A DNA stretch of 10,496 nucleotides from Nitrospinota bacterium. Its GTDB lineage: Bacteria; UBA8248. The position numbers were made by a program, and so were the translations under genes. Every line of letters starts with the position of its first letter. Position 1 is the first letter of the stretch. Of this stretch, positions 1 through 6,908 are shown one piece after another. The notes under the pieces are model-generated. The model did no database searches, was not told the origin of the DNA, and saw only the letters and a list, made by a program, of their open reading frames with translations. The DNA lies in NCBI GenBank assembly GCA_003506735.1, contig DNYS01000189.1:2042-12537 (forward strand). Reading direction: 5' to 3'.

Positions 1-2123
1 GGCTCGAACCCGGGATCGAACGGCTCCGCTTCGGGCGGCGCTGCTCCGGGGAAGACCCCGGTTTCCTCGATATCCGCCGGCCCGCTTTCTCCATTGTCCG
101 CATCGTCGAAAAGGGCTGCGTTACTGATGGACTCCTGCGGCAAATCCACCGGCGCGCCCGATCGCTCCTGTTCGATCACGGAGAAGACATCCATCGCCTC
201 CTCGGACCCTGCCAGCGCGGAAGGCTCCTCTTGGGACGCACTTTCCATGCCGGGCGAAACAGGAGCGACCCCGGCGGGCGCCTCTTGATCCCCGTCCGGT
301 TGAACCCCATCCGGATCGGCGGCGGCTTCGCCGGGCTCATTCTCCATCTCCGACGGATCGAGTATCGCGCCGGCCGGCTCCCCGGTCAGGCCCGCCTGCG
401 CCATCGCAGCATCGAGGGAATCATCTTCCACCTCCGGCGGGCCAAGAGATGTCTCTTCCGGCTCTTCTTGCAACTCCGCCGAATCGATGACGTCTCCCGA
501 GGGCGGGTCCGCCGCTCCGGCGGGCTCTTCCTCCAGCTGGGTGCCTTCCTCCTCCTCAAACGACACGGGGGCCGTCCCGGAATCTTCGCCGGAAACCCGA
601 TCCGCCGAATCGAGCCCAGCGGGAAACTCTTGCGCCGTTTCGCCCGAATCGATGAATGCACGCCCCTCGTCCTCCTCGTCGAAACGCATGGGCGCTTCAT
701 CCCCAGCCTCAAAGCCCCCGGCGGCATCATCCGCCGGGAAGGGAGGAAGCTCCTCCTCTTCCCGGTCTTCACCGGCAACCGGTTCGGCTTCGGCGGGAGG
801 CGGTGTTTCCGCTTCAGGCGAGGGAGCGTCATCTTCGGACGGCCCAGCGGGGGGGGTGGACGGTTCTTCACCCGGCTGTTCTACTCCGGTTTCGGGCTGG
901 TACATGACGGGGGGTTCGGCCTCGCCTTCGTCGTCCAGGACCAAGGATTCGAGCGTGAACGAATCTTCCTCGCCCTTATCCTCAACACCCTCCGCCGGGC
1001 TTTCCGCCGCCGGAGCGGGCCCGCCGGAAATCTCCTGCCCGGGCGCCACCTCACCCGGCATGAAAACCGGCTCCTGAAACTCTTCGGGTTCAGCCTCGGC
1101 GGCCTCTGCGCCGGGGAATTCTTTTTCCTCGAACGAGATGGGCGCATCGGGGATCGCGGGCCCGGGAACCTCTTCTGCGCCGGCTGGCAGGCTCTCGTCC
1201 TCTCCAATCGGCGCCTCGTCCTCCTCAATCGGCCCTCCTGCCTCCAGTAAGGAGGCCTCTTGGATGCCGCCCCCGATTTCATCCACAGAAGCCGGCGGGG
1301 GCTCCGTCCCCGGCAGCTCTTCGGTTCCAGCCAGGCTCACCTCCGGTTCTTCATCGCCGGTTGTTTCTTCTTTGCCGGCCATTACTTCTTCGCCGGGAGG
1401 AGCCGTGACGGGCTCTTCGGCGGTCTCGCCAATCGCATCGGAGCCAGGCGGAGCGTCGGCTGTTTCTTGAGGTGAGATTTGGAATTCCGGGAACATCTGC
1501 GCCGGCGGCGGGACCTCTGCCGGATCCTCTTTGCGCGACGGCGAATCCACAACCGCAATGCCCATCAGCTCAGCCACCTCCCTGCGGTAGGGAACCTCCT
1601 TGGGGGCGGCCACCCCCTCCCACCAGGGAGCTCTCCGCGCCAATGAAGGAGATTCGCCGGAGGCCGGCGCACCCCCGCCCGCCAGCTCAGAGGGCATCAT
1701 AAAACCGGAGGGATCATCTGGATTTCCGGATTCTGCCGGGGACTGCGCGGCGCCGCCGATGAGCTCGACCTGCCGGTCCACTTCCTCGAAAACCACTTTC
1801 CCGCCCGGCTCATCGGGTTCCGGCAGAGCCTCCGGTTCCTCTTCCGCGCCTTCGGCGGGGGGATTCCCCTCAAGACCCGCCAGCCGATCCGTAATCGACC
1901 CGCCGCCAGGGGTCGGCTCGCCCATTTCATCGGTGGGCCCGGAAATGTCCTCGACTCCCCTTTCGATTTCTTCCTCGCCACCGCCCCCTTTATTCCCGAG
2001 ATAGGGGTCCCAGGTTTCTTCTGGAAAATCGTCTCTGTGGGATCGTTTATAAAAAAGCCAGATCGCGATGAGGGCGCTGAGAGCCAACGCACCGACGAGA
2101 GCCAGGGTGGAATAGAGGCCCAT
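1..2123 (-). CDS. Membrane-anchored, very acidic low-complexity protein (3' end outside window)
   Basis: Seen: the reading frame from the ATG at 2123 to the left edge is open for 707 codons with no stop. It begins MGLYSTLALVGALALSALIA, continues IWLFYKRSHR, and so has one hydrophobic helix at about residues 4-25 followed by a basic patch. This fits an N-terminal signal anchor with the rest of the chain probably cytoplasmic. Beyond residue 45 the chain is dominated by Glu, Asp, Pro, Ala and Gly, with about 30% acidic residues in the stretch I sampled and very few lysines, so it is probably disordered. A short less acidic island lies at about residues 160-195 (two Trp at 167-168). A degenerate motif, (V/I/M)-(S/R/V)-F-(E/D)-E, recurs around F112, F331, F481 and F522. 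The start overlaps the stop of the upstream deacylase (TAATG), so the gene is the last visible member of the leftward operon. The layout (one helix, acidic linker, unseen C-terminus) resembles ZipA or FimV, but no homology is claimed. The function is unknown. Confidence 0.8.
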   Translation of the reverse strand, partial: MGLYSTLALVGALALSALIAIWLFYKRSHRDDFPEETWDPYLGNKGGGGEEEIERGVEDISGPTDEMGEPTPGGGSITDRLAGLEGNPPAEGAEEEPEALPEPDEPGGKVVFEEVDRQVELIGGAAQSPAESGNPDDPSGFMMPSELAGGGAPASGESPSLARRAPWWEGVAAPKEVPYRREVAELMGIAVVDSPSRKEDPAEVPPPAQMFPEFQISPQETADAPPGSDAIGETAEEPVTAPPGEEVMAGKEETTGDEEPEVSLAGTEELPGTEPPPASVDEIGGGIQEASLLEAGGPIEEDEAPIGEDESLPAGAEEVPGPAIPDAPISFEEKEFPGAEAAEAEPEEFQEPVFMPGEVAPGQEISGGPAPAAESPAEGVEDKGEEDSFTLESLVLDDEGEAEPPVMYQPETGVEQPGEEPSTPPAGPSEDDAPSPEAETPPPAEAEPVAGEDREEEELPPFPADDAAGGFEAGDEAPMRFDEEDEGRAFIDSGETAQEFPAGLDSADRVSGEDSGTAPVSFEEEEGTQLEEEPAGAADPPSGDVIDSAELQEEPEETSLGPPEVEDDSLDAAMAQAGLTGEPAGAILDPSEMENEPGEAAADPDGVQPDGDQEAPAGVAPVSPGMESASQEEPSALAGSEEAMDVFSVIEQERSGAPVDLPQESISNAALFDDADNGESGPADIEETGVFPGAAPPEAEPFDPGFE

Positions 2124-3715
2124 TATTTTCGGTCCATCTTCCGGAGCGCCCGGCCGGAACGCGCGCCCGTATGTTCCCCGTCCTCGACAACGATTTCCCC
2201 GTTGACGAGAACCATATTTATCCCATCGGGGTAGGAGACGGGCTTTTCGTAGGTGGCCGTATCCCGGATTTTTCCGGGATCGAACAAAACGAGATCGGCC
2301 TTCATTCCGGCCGTCAGCCTGCCGCGATCATTTATCCCCAACCGATCGCAGGGAGCGGAAGTCATCTTGCGGATAGCCTCGGCGAGCGGCATCAAGCCTT
2401 CGTCCCGCGCGATGTTTCCCAGCACGGCCGGAAACGTCCCGAAATTCCGGGGATGGGGCCGGCCCGCGCCCAGCGGGGGCTCGTGCGTTAAAGCGGCGGA
2501 ATCGGAGCCGACCATGACGTAGGGTTTCTCCAAAACGCGGCGCATGTTTTCCTCACTCATCATGAAAATAAGAATTTCCACGGTCATCTTCTCTTCGGCG
2601 AGGAGATCCATCATGGCCACGCAGGGATCGACCTCTCTTTTTTCCGCGGCCTGTGCGAGGGTCAGCCCCTCGCAGGCGCGATTTTCCTCCGTGAGGACCC
2701 GGCTGATCAGAACGTTCTTCCAGTATTCCGGACCGGGATAAGCCGCTTCGAGATCCGCGCGAATCCGTGCGCGCACGGCTGGATCGCGCAGCCTGGCGAT
2801 CTTCTCTTCCATCCGGCCATTATGAACCCAATCGGGAAGCAGCGCACTGAGGTGGGTATTCGAGGCGATATAAGGATATCGGTCGCAGGTAACGTCCTGG
2901 CCCGCCGCGCGCGCCCCCTCGATCAGCTCAAAAGCCGCATCGAGTTTATCCCAGTTCTTCTTGCCGGCGGTCTTGAGGTGGCTGATCTGAAGGGGGAGTC
3001 CTGCATCCCGGGCGATGCCGATGACCTCCTCGATCGCCTCGAGGAGCCGGGCGCCTTCGCTCCGCATGTGGGTGGCGAACAGGCCGCCGTGCCGCGCCGC
3101 CGTCCGGCAAAGCGCGGTCAACTCCGCCCGGTCGGCGAAACAGGCAGGCGCATAGACCAGCCCGGTGGACAGCCCGAAAGCGCCCTCTTGCATCGCCTCG
3201 CCGGTCATCCGGTCCATTTGCGCCAGATCGTCCGGGCCGGCCGGGCGATCCGCCCCGCCCATCACGCTGGCCCGGATGGTGTTGTGCCCGATCAGGGGGG
3301 CGTAGTTCAGCGATATGCCGATATCCTCGACGTGCCGCAGGTATTCATCCAGCCTGCCGAAAGGAATATCCAGCCCGAACTCCTCCCGGTAATAGGCGCA
3401 GCGCTCCTCCATTTCGCCCCCGCCGATGGGCGCGGCGGCGTATCCGCAATTCCCTCCGACATCGGTGGTAATCCCCTGACGCACTTTGGCCTGGGCGGTG
3501 GGGTTCATCAAAAGGTAATAATCGGAGTGCCCGTGGATATCGATGAATCCGGGGGAAAGGGCCATTCCCTCGGCCTGGACCGTTCGGCGCGCATCCCCCG
3601 GGCCCGGCGGCCCGGCGGCGGCGATCGTGTCCCCCTCGACCGCCAGATCCCCGGTATAGGGCTCGCTCCCGCTTCCGTCGTAAATGGTGGCCTGCCGGAA
3701 TAGAAGATCGTACAT
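2123..3715 (-). CDS. N-acyl-D-amino-acid deacylase (D-aminoacylase family, amidohydrolase superfamily)
   Basis: Known for the family: zinc-dependent hydrolysis of N-acyl-D-amino acids to a carboxylate and the free D-amino acid. Seen in the 530-residue product, a length near the family norm: an N-terminal beta-sandwich part; PGFIDIHGHSD with H61 and H63; the GNCG motif with C90, equivalent to the bridging Cys96 of the Alcaligenes enzyme; ATHMRSE with H216; QISHLK with H246, with the same 30-residue spacing as His220/His250; VGSDSAALTHE with D405 as catalytic Asp; and a C-terminal sandwich strand, KADLVLFDP. All expected metal and catalytic residues are present, so the enzyme should be active. 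There is no signal peptide, so it is cytoplasmic. It lies 96 bp downstream of nagA and overlaps the acidic membrane protein by one base. No strong Shine-Dalgarno precedes the ATG. The substrate side chain cannot be read from sequence; a D-hydantoinase-like or D-glutamate-specific relative is possible but less likely. Confidence 0.93.
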   Translation of the reverse strand: MYDLLFRQATIYDGSGSEPYTGDLAVEGDTIAAAGPPGPGDARRTVQAEGMALSPGFIDIHGHSDYYLLMNPTAQAKVRQGITTDVGGNCGYAAAPIGGGEMEERCAYYREEFGLDIPFGRLDEYLRHVEDIGISLNYAPLIGHNTIRASVMGGADRPAGPDDLAQMDRMTGEAMQEGAFGLSTGLVYAPACFADRAELTALCRTAARHGGLFATHMRSEGARLLEAIEEVIGIARDAGLPLQISHLKTAGKKNWDKLDAAFELIEGARAAGQDVTCDRYPYIASNTHLSALLPDWVHNGRMEEKIARLRDPAVRARIRADLEAAYPGPEYWKNVLISRVLTEENRACEGLTLAQAAEKREVDPCVAMMDLLAEEKMTVEILIFMMSEENMRRVLEKPYVMVGSDSAALTHEPPLGAGRPHPRNFGTFPAVLGNIARDEGLMPLAEAIRKMTSAPCDRLGINDRGRLTAGMKADLVLFDPGKIRDTATYEKPVSYPDGINMVLVNGEIVVEDGEHTGARSGRALRKMDRK

Positions 3716-3811
3716 GGCGCGCCCACTCAGAGAGGATGTTCGGTCAGGCGGACGGGAGAGGCATTCGGTAAAGGAATTTACATGAAAGCGCCTCTGGGGT
3801 CACGCCTAGGA
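3716..3811. other. Intergenic spacer between nagA and the D-aminoacylase gene
   Basis: This 96-base non-coding gap lies within the leftward gene run. It holds a short inverted repeat, GTAAA-GGAA-TTTAC (3768-3781, 5-bp stem, 4-base loop). That is too weak and lacks the U-tract needed for an intrinsic terminator, so read-through is assumed. No convincing promoter is seen. The gap could carry a processing site or a weak internal promoter. Confidence 0.5.
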
Positions 3812-5032
3812 TTACGGGCCAACCGCCCACTCCCCCGCCACCATCGCGGCGGACATCTCCAGGGACTCCGGGTCGAGGATGCAAAAATCCGCGCGGGCTT
3901 TCGTGCGGATGCACCCCCACTTTCCCTCCAGGCCGAGCAGCCGGGCGGGGTTCCATGACGCGGTTGCGAGAATCCGGCCATTGTCCAACGGACACCATTT
4001 TTTCAAAAGCGGAACCATCTCTCCGATCGAAAGGCGACTCCCGGTCAACACGCCCCCAGAGCGGACGGCAGGGCCGGAAACCCGGCCTTCCTCCCGGCCC
4101 GAAAGCCCCCGGTCGGACACCAAATCGGACGTCAGGGCGGTGCGGGCCCAGCCGCTTCCCTGGAGAAATCCCGACACTATGCCCGGGTGAACGTGAACCC
4201 CGTCTGCAATCAATCCCACCATCAGGCGGGGATCGGACGCCACGGCGGCCATGGGACCCGGCGCGCGGTGATAGGGCAACCCGGTTTCGGGAGACCCCTC
4301 TTCCTCCGGCGCGCCATAGCGGTTATAGGCATGAACGGCGAACGAAGCGCCCGCCGATATGAACCTTTCGACCTCTTCATCCTTAGCGGCGGTATGGCCC
4401 ATCGCGGGAACAACGCCGCGCCGCCGAAACCAGCCGGCGGCCTTGGCGGCGCCGTCGAGTTCGGGAGAAAGAGTCGCCAGCACGAGACCGGGGCGGCCCT
4501 CGGCCCCCCATCCGCCCGCCGCATCGGCGATGCAAACGATCTCTTCCAAATCGATCGGGCGGATGTGTTCGGCGGGATGCGCGCCCGCCATTTTTGGGGA
4601 AATAAACGGACCCTCGAGATGAATTCCCAGAATCGAGGCCGCCGGAAAATTTTCTTTCTCGAGGATCTCCCAAGCGCGGCGGACAGCCAGGGCCGAGGCC
4701 AGGAGCTTGTCCCCGGACTCGGTCGTCAGGGTGGGCAAAAAGCCCGAGGTGCCCCGGCGCGCCAATTCCCGGGCGATGGACACGACGGCATCCGCCTCCC
4801 CCGCCATCACGGCGCTCCCGCCGAGGCCGTTCACCTGAAGATCGATGAAACCGGGACAAATCAGCTTGCCGCCGAAATCGAACACCTCGGCGCCGAGGGG
4901 CAGCGGGATCGAACCGGCGGGGCCGGCATAAGAAACAACGCCCCGATCCACTAGGATCAGGGCGTTGGAGATGTACTCGATGGGCGTCCAGGCCACGCAA
5001 CCCGCAATGGCGAAGGACGATGCCGTGGGCAT
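3812..5032 (-). CDS. nagA: N-acetylglucosamine-6-phosphate deacetylase
   Basis: Known: NagA hydrolyses GlcNAc-6-phosphate to glucosamine-6-phosphate and acetate, the committed step of cytoplasmic amino-sugar and cell-wall GlcNAc recycling. Seen in 406 residues (family about 380-400): GFIDLQVNG with Q66-x-N68, the E. coli-like form in which the HxH metal pair of Bacillus NagA is replaced; HLEGPF with metal ligand E140; MGHTAA with H213; H234; ADGVHVHP with H280; and D303 as catalytic base. Spacings match E. coli E131/H195/H216/H251/D273. The phosphate-contact region is unusual: the usual HLxNAM reads HAYNRYG, followed by a roughly 13-residue acidic insert before HRAPG (R256). The start at 5032 gives a normal first strand. 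No Shine-Dalgarno is visible, and the 13 bases after the upstream stop contain ACCTCC instead, so reinitiation after the upstream gene is likely. No nagB, kinase or transporter gene is in view. Confidence 0.92.
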   Translation of the reverse strand: MPTASSFAIAGCVAWTPIEYISNALILVDRGVVSYAGPAGSIPLPLGAEVFDFGGKLICPGFIDLQVNGLGGSAVMAGEADAVVSIARELARRGTSGFLPTLTTESGDKLLASALAVRRAWEILEKENFPAASILGIHLEGPFISPKMAGAHPAEHIRPIDLEEIVCIADAAGGWGAEGRPGLVLATLSPELDGAAKAAGWFRRRGVVPAMGHTAAKDEEVERFISAGASFAVHAYNRYGAPEEEGSPETGLPYHRAPGPMAAVASDPRLMVGLIADGVHVHPGIVSGFLQGSGWARTALTSDLVSDRGLSGREEGRVSGPAVRSGGVLTGSRLSIGEMVPLLKKWCPLDNGRILATASWNPARLLGLEGKWGCIRTKARADFCILDPESLEMSAAMVAGEWAVGP

Positions 5033-5045
5033 TCGGGAGGTTTCG

Positions 5046-5642
5046 TTATTTGCTCTTGAGTTTTTTCAACTTCGAGCGGACCGCGTCGTTTGCCTTAATC
5101 AGATCTTGGATATTTTTTTCGGCCCCCTCAAGGAGCGTTCCTTCGAGACGGATCAAAATCAGGCGCGCGGCCAGCGTATTCGTGCCCGGGACCGCAGGAG
5201 GCTTTTCCTTGTCGGGATTTTTCGAAAATTCCTCGACTTCCTTGATTACCTTTTTTTCGTCGAACAGTTCATTTTTTGAATACTGGTAGCTCAGCTTGAC
5301 GTAGTCGCGCTCCTTGCGCTCCTGGTCGCGCGTCTCGCGAATGATGTTTTCCATGTCGCCGGATGAGGGTTTTTTGTCGGCCTTTTGGCAGACTTTTTTG
5401 ATTTCCTTGAAATATTTGGTTTCGCTGTAGCCGGTTGGCAACTCTTCGCCCGGAATCTTGCTGCTGATTTCAAACCGGATGCCGTCCTCCACATACCGGG
5501 GAGGGCCGATTTCGTAGGTAATTCCTTTTACGCTGAACCGATCTCCTTTTTTGGGCTCGTATTTCTTTCGAAGATCCTTGGCAAGATCGTTCAGGGAGCG
5601 GGTGGCTGCCTGGATAAAAAGTTGTTCTTGAAGCGTTGCCAT
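5046..5642 (-). CDS. Lysine-rich protein of unknown function, first gene of the leftward operon
   Basis: I do not recognise this 198-residue protein. Seen: about 30 lysines and 22 glutamates; no signal peptide or membrane helix, so probably cytoplasmic; one cysteine (in KKVCQKADK). The start MATLQEQLFIQ leads into a helix, then a short beta-like segment (RFSVKGITYEIGPP, about residues 35-50). A long charged helical stretch follows at about 95-145, and a C-terminal helix rich in Lys and Leu ends KLKKLKSK. A clear Shine-Dalgarno, GGGAG (5652-5656), sits nine bases before the ATG, which fixes the start. The gene looks visibly richer in A+T than its neighbours, partly because of the lysine content; foreign origin is possible. 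It is 13 bases upstream of nagA in the same orientation, so it is probably co-transcribed. A nucleic-acid or scaffold role could be imagined from the charge, but nothing supports a specific function. Confidence 0.8.
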   Translation of the reverse strand: MATLQEQLFIQAATRSLNDLAKDLRKKYEPKKGDRFSVKGITYEIGPPRYVEDGIRFEISSKIPGEELPTGYSETKYFKEIKKVCQKADKKPSSGDMENIIRETRDQERKERDYVKLSYQYSKNELFDEKKVIKEVEEFSKNPDKEKPPAVPGTNTLAARLILIRLEGTLLEGAEKNIQDLIKANDAVRSKLKKLKSK

Positions 5643-5651
5643 TCTTTTTTT

Positions 5652-5656
5652 CTCCC
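5652..5656 (-). promoter_or_regulatory. Ribosome binding site of the lysine-rich gene
   Basis: CTCCC on the plus strand reads GGGAG on the coding strand, nine bases before the ATG at 5642. It is the only strong Shine-Dalgarno seen in the leftward operon and it fixes the start of the first gene. Confidence 0.7.
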
Positions 5657-5769
5657 TAAAGACAAACTCTCAAAATCAGGTCACGAAACATGCCCAATCG
5701 GCGGTTCGCCGTCAAGAGACGAAAAAATTACGGAGAGGAGAATAAAAACCATAAACTAGTACATATATC

Positions 5770-5775
5770 ATTATA
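5770..5775 (-). promoter_or_regulatory. Candidate -10 box (TATAAT) of the leftward operon
   Basis: ATTATA on the plus strand reads as a perfect TATAAT on the minus strand, about 128 bases before the ATG at 5642. The -35 at normal spacing (about 5793-5798) reads CACGTT and is poor, so the promoter may be weak or activator-dependent, or the match may be chance in an AT-rich stretch. Confidence 0.4.
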
Positions 5776-5791
5776 AATCAATATGTTGATT
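5776..5791. repeat. Inverted repeat AATCAA-TATG-TTGATT, candidate operator
   Basis: The two 6-base arms (5776-5781 and 5786-5791) are perfect reverse complements around a 4-base centre. The repeat abuts the TATAAT box, lying in the spacer between the -10 and the place where the -35 should be, which is a classic repressor position. No regulator gene is in the window, so the cognate protein is unknown. Confidence 0.45.
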
Positions 5792-5870
5792 CAACGTGCC
5801 CAAAAACGGAGACAGGAAAATTTTCGTATGTTAGTCTCGCCTTTTCTTCCGTTTTAGAAAGGGCCGCCGA

Positions 5871-6797
5871 ATGATCTGCCTAATCGAATTCCGGATCGGG
5901 GGCTACTCGCCACCCGACTCTACCCATAGCCGCGCATCGGTGCATTTCAAGGAATCCCTGGAAAAGAAAACGGTCGGTGCCGTCAGCGCCGATATATTCT
6001 GGAACATTCTCGATTTCGGCTACCGGGCGGACGATCTTCTCTCGATGGTGGAATGCGGCCTGCTTACGATGTGCTATTTCTCCACCAGCTATCTGGCGAG
6101 CGCCGTCCCCGAACTCGAGGTCATCGATCTGCCTTTTGTATTTGAAAATGAAGGAGAGGCCCACTCCGCTCTCGACGGGGCCCTGGGAGAATATCTCACC
6201 GAAAAAACCGAGGAGCGCACCGGGTTCCGCGTGCTCGGATACTGGGACAATGGGTTTCGCCACATCTCGAACCGGCTCCGCCCCGTGCGGACGCCGGCGG
6301 ACTGCGAGGGGATGCGGATTCGCCTCCAGCCCAACGATGTTCATGTCAAGACTTTCGAGCTTCTCGGGGCGATCCCCGTGCCGGTCGATTTGAAGGAAGG
6401 CATCGAAAAAATCGTCTCTCACGAGGTGGACGCCCAAGAGAATCCGCTGGCCAACACCGTCACCTACGGCGTGATCGAACACCATCGCCACGTTACCATG
6501 AGCGGCCACTTTTTCGGGGCGCGCGGCCTTTATATCCACAAAAATAGTTTCGACTCCTGGGACGCGGACATTCAATCCGCCGTCCGGGAGTCCGCCCGCG
6601 AGGCCATCCGGACACAGCGCGCTCTGGCGTCGGCCAAGGAGGCCGAGCTTCGCGCTCAACTGGAAAGCGAGGGAATCGAAGTCATTGATCTTACCGCTGA
6701 AGAGCGCGCGGCTTTCGCCGAAGCGGTCCAACCCGTTCTGGACGATGCGCGAGGACGGCTGGGTGATCGGCTGTTCGGCCTGATCGAAAAAAGCTGA
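5871..6797 (+). CDS. Orphan TRAP-type solute-binding protein (DctP family) without a signal peptide
   Basis: Known: DctP-family proteins bind organic acids and related solutes in the periplasm and pass them to DctQM permeases. Seen in 308 residues: the first mature-domain strand comes immediately at the N-terminus (EFRIGGYSPPDSTHS); a domain I helix follows; DLPFVF is at about 86-91; the GYWDNGFRHISN strand is at about 123-134; GMRIRLQP carries R151 at the position of the carboxylate-binding Arg of the family; and VDAQENP is at 187-193 (usually VDGQENP). A long charged helix spans about 236-270. The family normally carries a signal sequence of about 25 residues, and none is present here. The frame is closed by a TAG at 5832 and there is no alternative start between it and the ATG at 5871. 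AAAGGG (5858-5863) lies seven bases upstream. No dctQ or dctM gene is adjacent. It may be a cytoplasmic ligand binder, may use another export route, or may have lost its signal sequence. Confidence 0.88.
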   Translation: MICLIEFRIGGYSPPDSTHSRASVHFKESLEKKTVGAVSADIFWNILDFGYRADDLLSMVECGLLTMCYFSTSYLASAVPELEVIDLPFVFENEGEAHSALDGALGEYLTEKTEERTGFRVLGYWDNGFRHISNRLRPVRTPADCEGMRIRLQPNDVHVKTFELLGAIPVPVDLKEGIEKIVSHEVDAQENPLANTVTYGVIEHHRHVTMSGHFFGARGLYIHKNSFDSWDADIQSAVRESAREAIRTQRALASAKEAELRAQLESEGIEVIDLTAEERAAFAEAVQPVLDDARGRLGDRLFGLIEKS

Positions 6798-6908
6798 ATC
6801 CGGAATTTTTTCCGCTTCTCCCGCCCGGCGGTCGTTCGTCTTTCCTTTACCCGGTCCTATGAGATTCGTTTCGTAAAATGAATTGAACCAAGGAAGGAAC
6901 CGGGAACC
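6798..6908 (+). promoter_or_regulatory. Spacer between the TRAP protein and K+ channel genes
   Basis: The 111-base gap begins with a weak hairpin just after the stop codon. TAAAAT (6874-6879) matches the -10 consensus at five of six bases but has no good -35. A strong ribosome binding site, AGGAAGG (6891-6897), lies eleven bases before the channel ATG. The channel may have its own promoter here. Confidence 0.4.
6801..6814 (+). terminator. Weak hairpin CGGAA-TTTT-TTCCG after the TRAP gene
   Basis: A 5-bp stem with a TTTT loop starts three bases past the stop codon. The T-run is in the loop and no run of T follows the stem, so efficient intrinsic termination is doubtful. Confidence 0.2.

Larger units (their letters stand above)
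5643..5870. promoter_or_regulatory. AT-rich divergent promoter region
   Basis: These 228 bases separate the leftward operon from the rightward TRAP binding-protein gene and must hold the promoter of at least the leftward unit. The centre (about 5735-5795) is strongly A+T-rich against the GC-rich genome. It contains a TATAAT box for the leftward direction, a 6+6 bp inverted repeat next to it, and a second interrupted repeat, ACATAT (5761-5766) / ATATGT (5781-5786). A small hairpin, CGGCG-GTT-CGCCG (5699-5711), lies in the presumed leader of the leftward transcript. On the plus strand TATGTT (5827-5832) is a possible -10 for the TRAP gene, but no matching -35 is convincing. Confidence 0.6.

Noticed and set aside
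231..1250. Plus-strand 339-codon open frame antisense to the acidic protein
   Set aside because: It is Arg/Gly/Phe-rich and shows no domain. The minus frame is open for over 2 kb with a start coupled to the upstream gene. GC-rich Glu/Pro/Ala codons on one strand naturally leave open frames on the other.
1697..2092. Minus-strand 131-codon open frame in another frame of the acidic gene
   Set aside because: It lies wholly inside the longer in-phase frame that starts at 2123 and has no ribosome binding site or recognisable domain.
2822..3703. Plus-strand 293-codon open frame antisense to the D-aminoacylase
   Set aside because: The minus strand encodes a complete enzyme with all catalytic residues; the antisense product resembles nothing and has no start signal.
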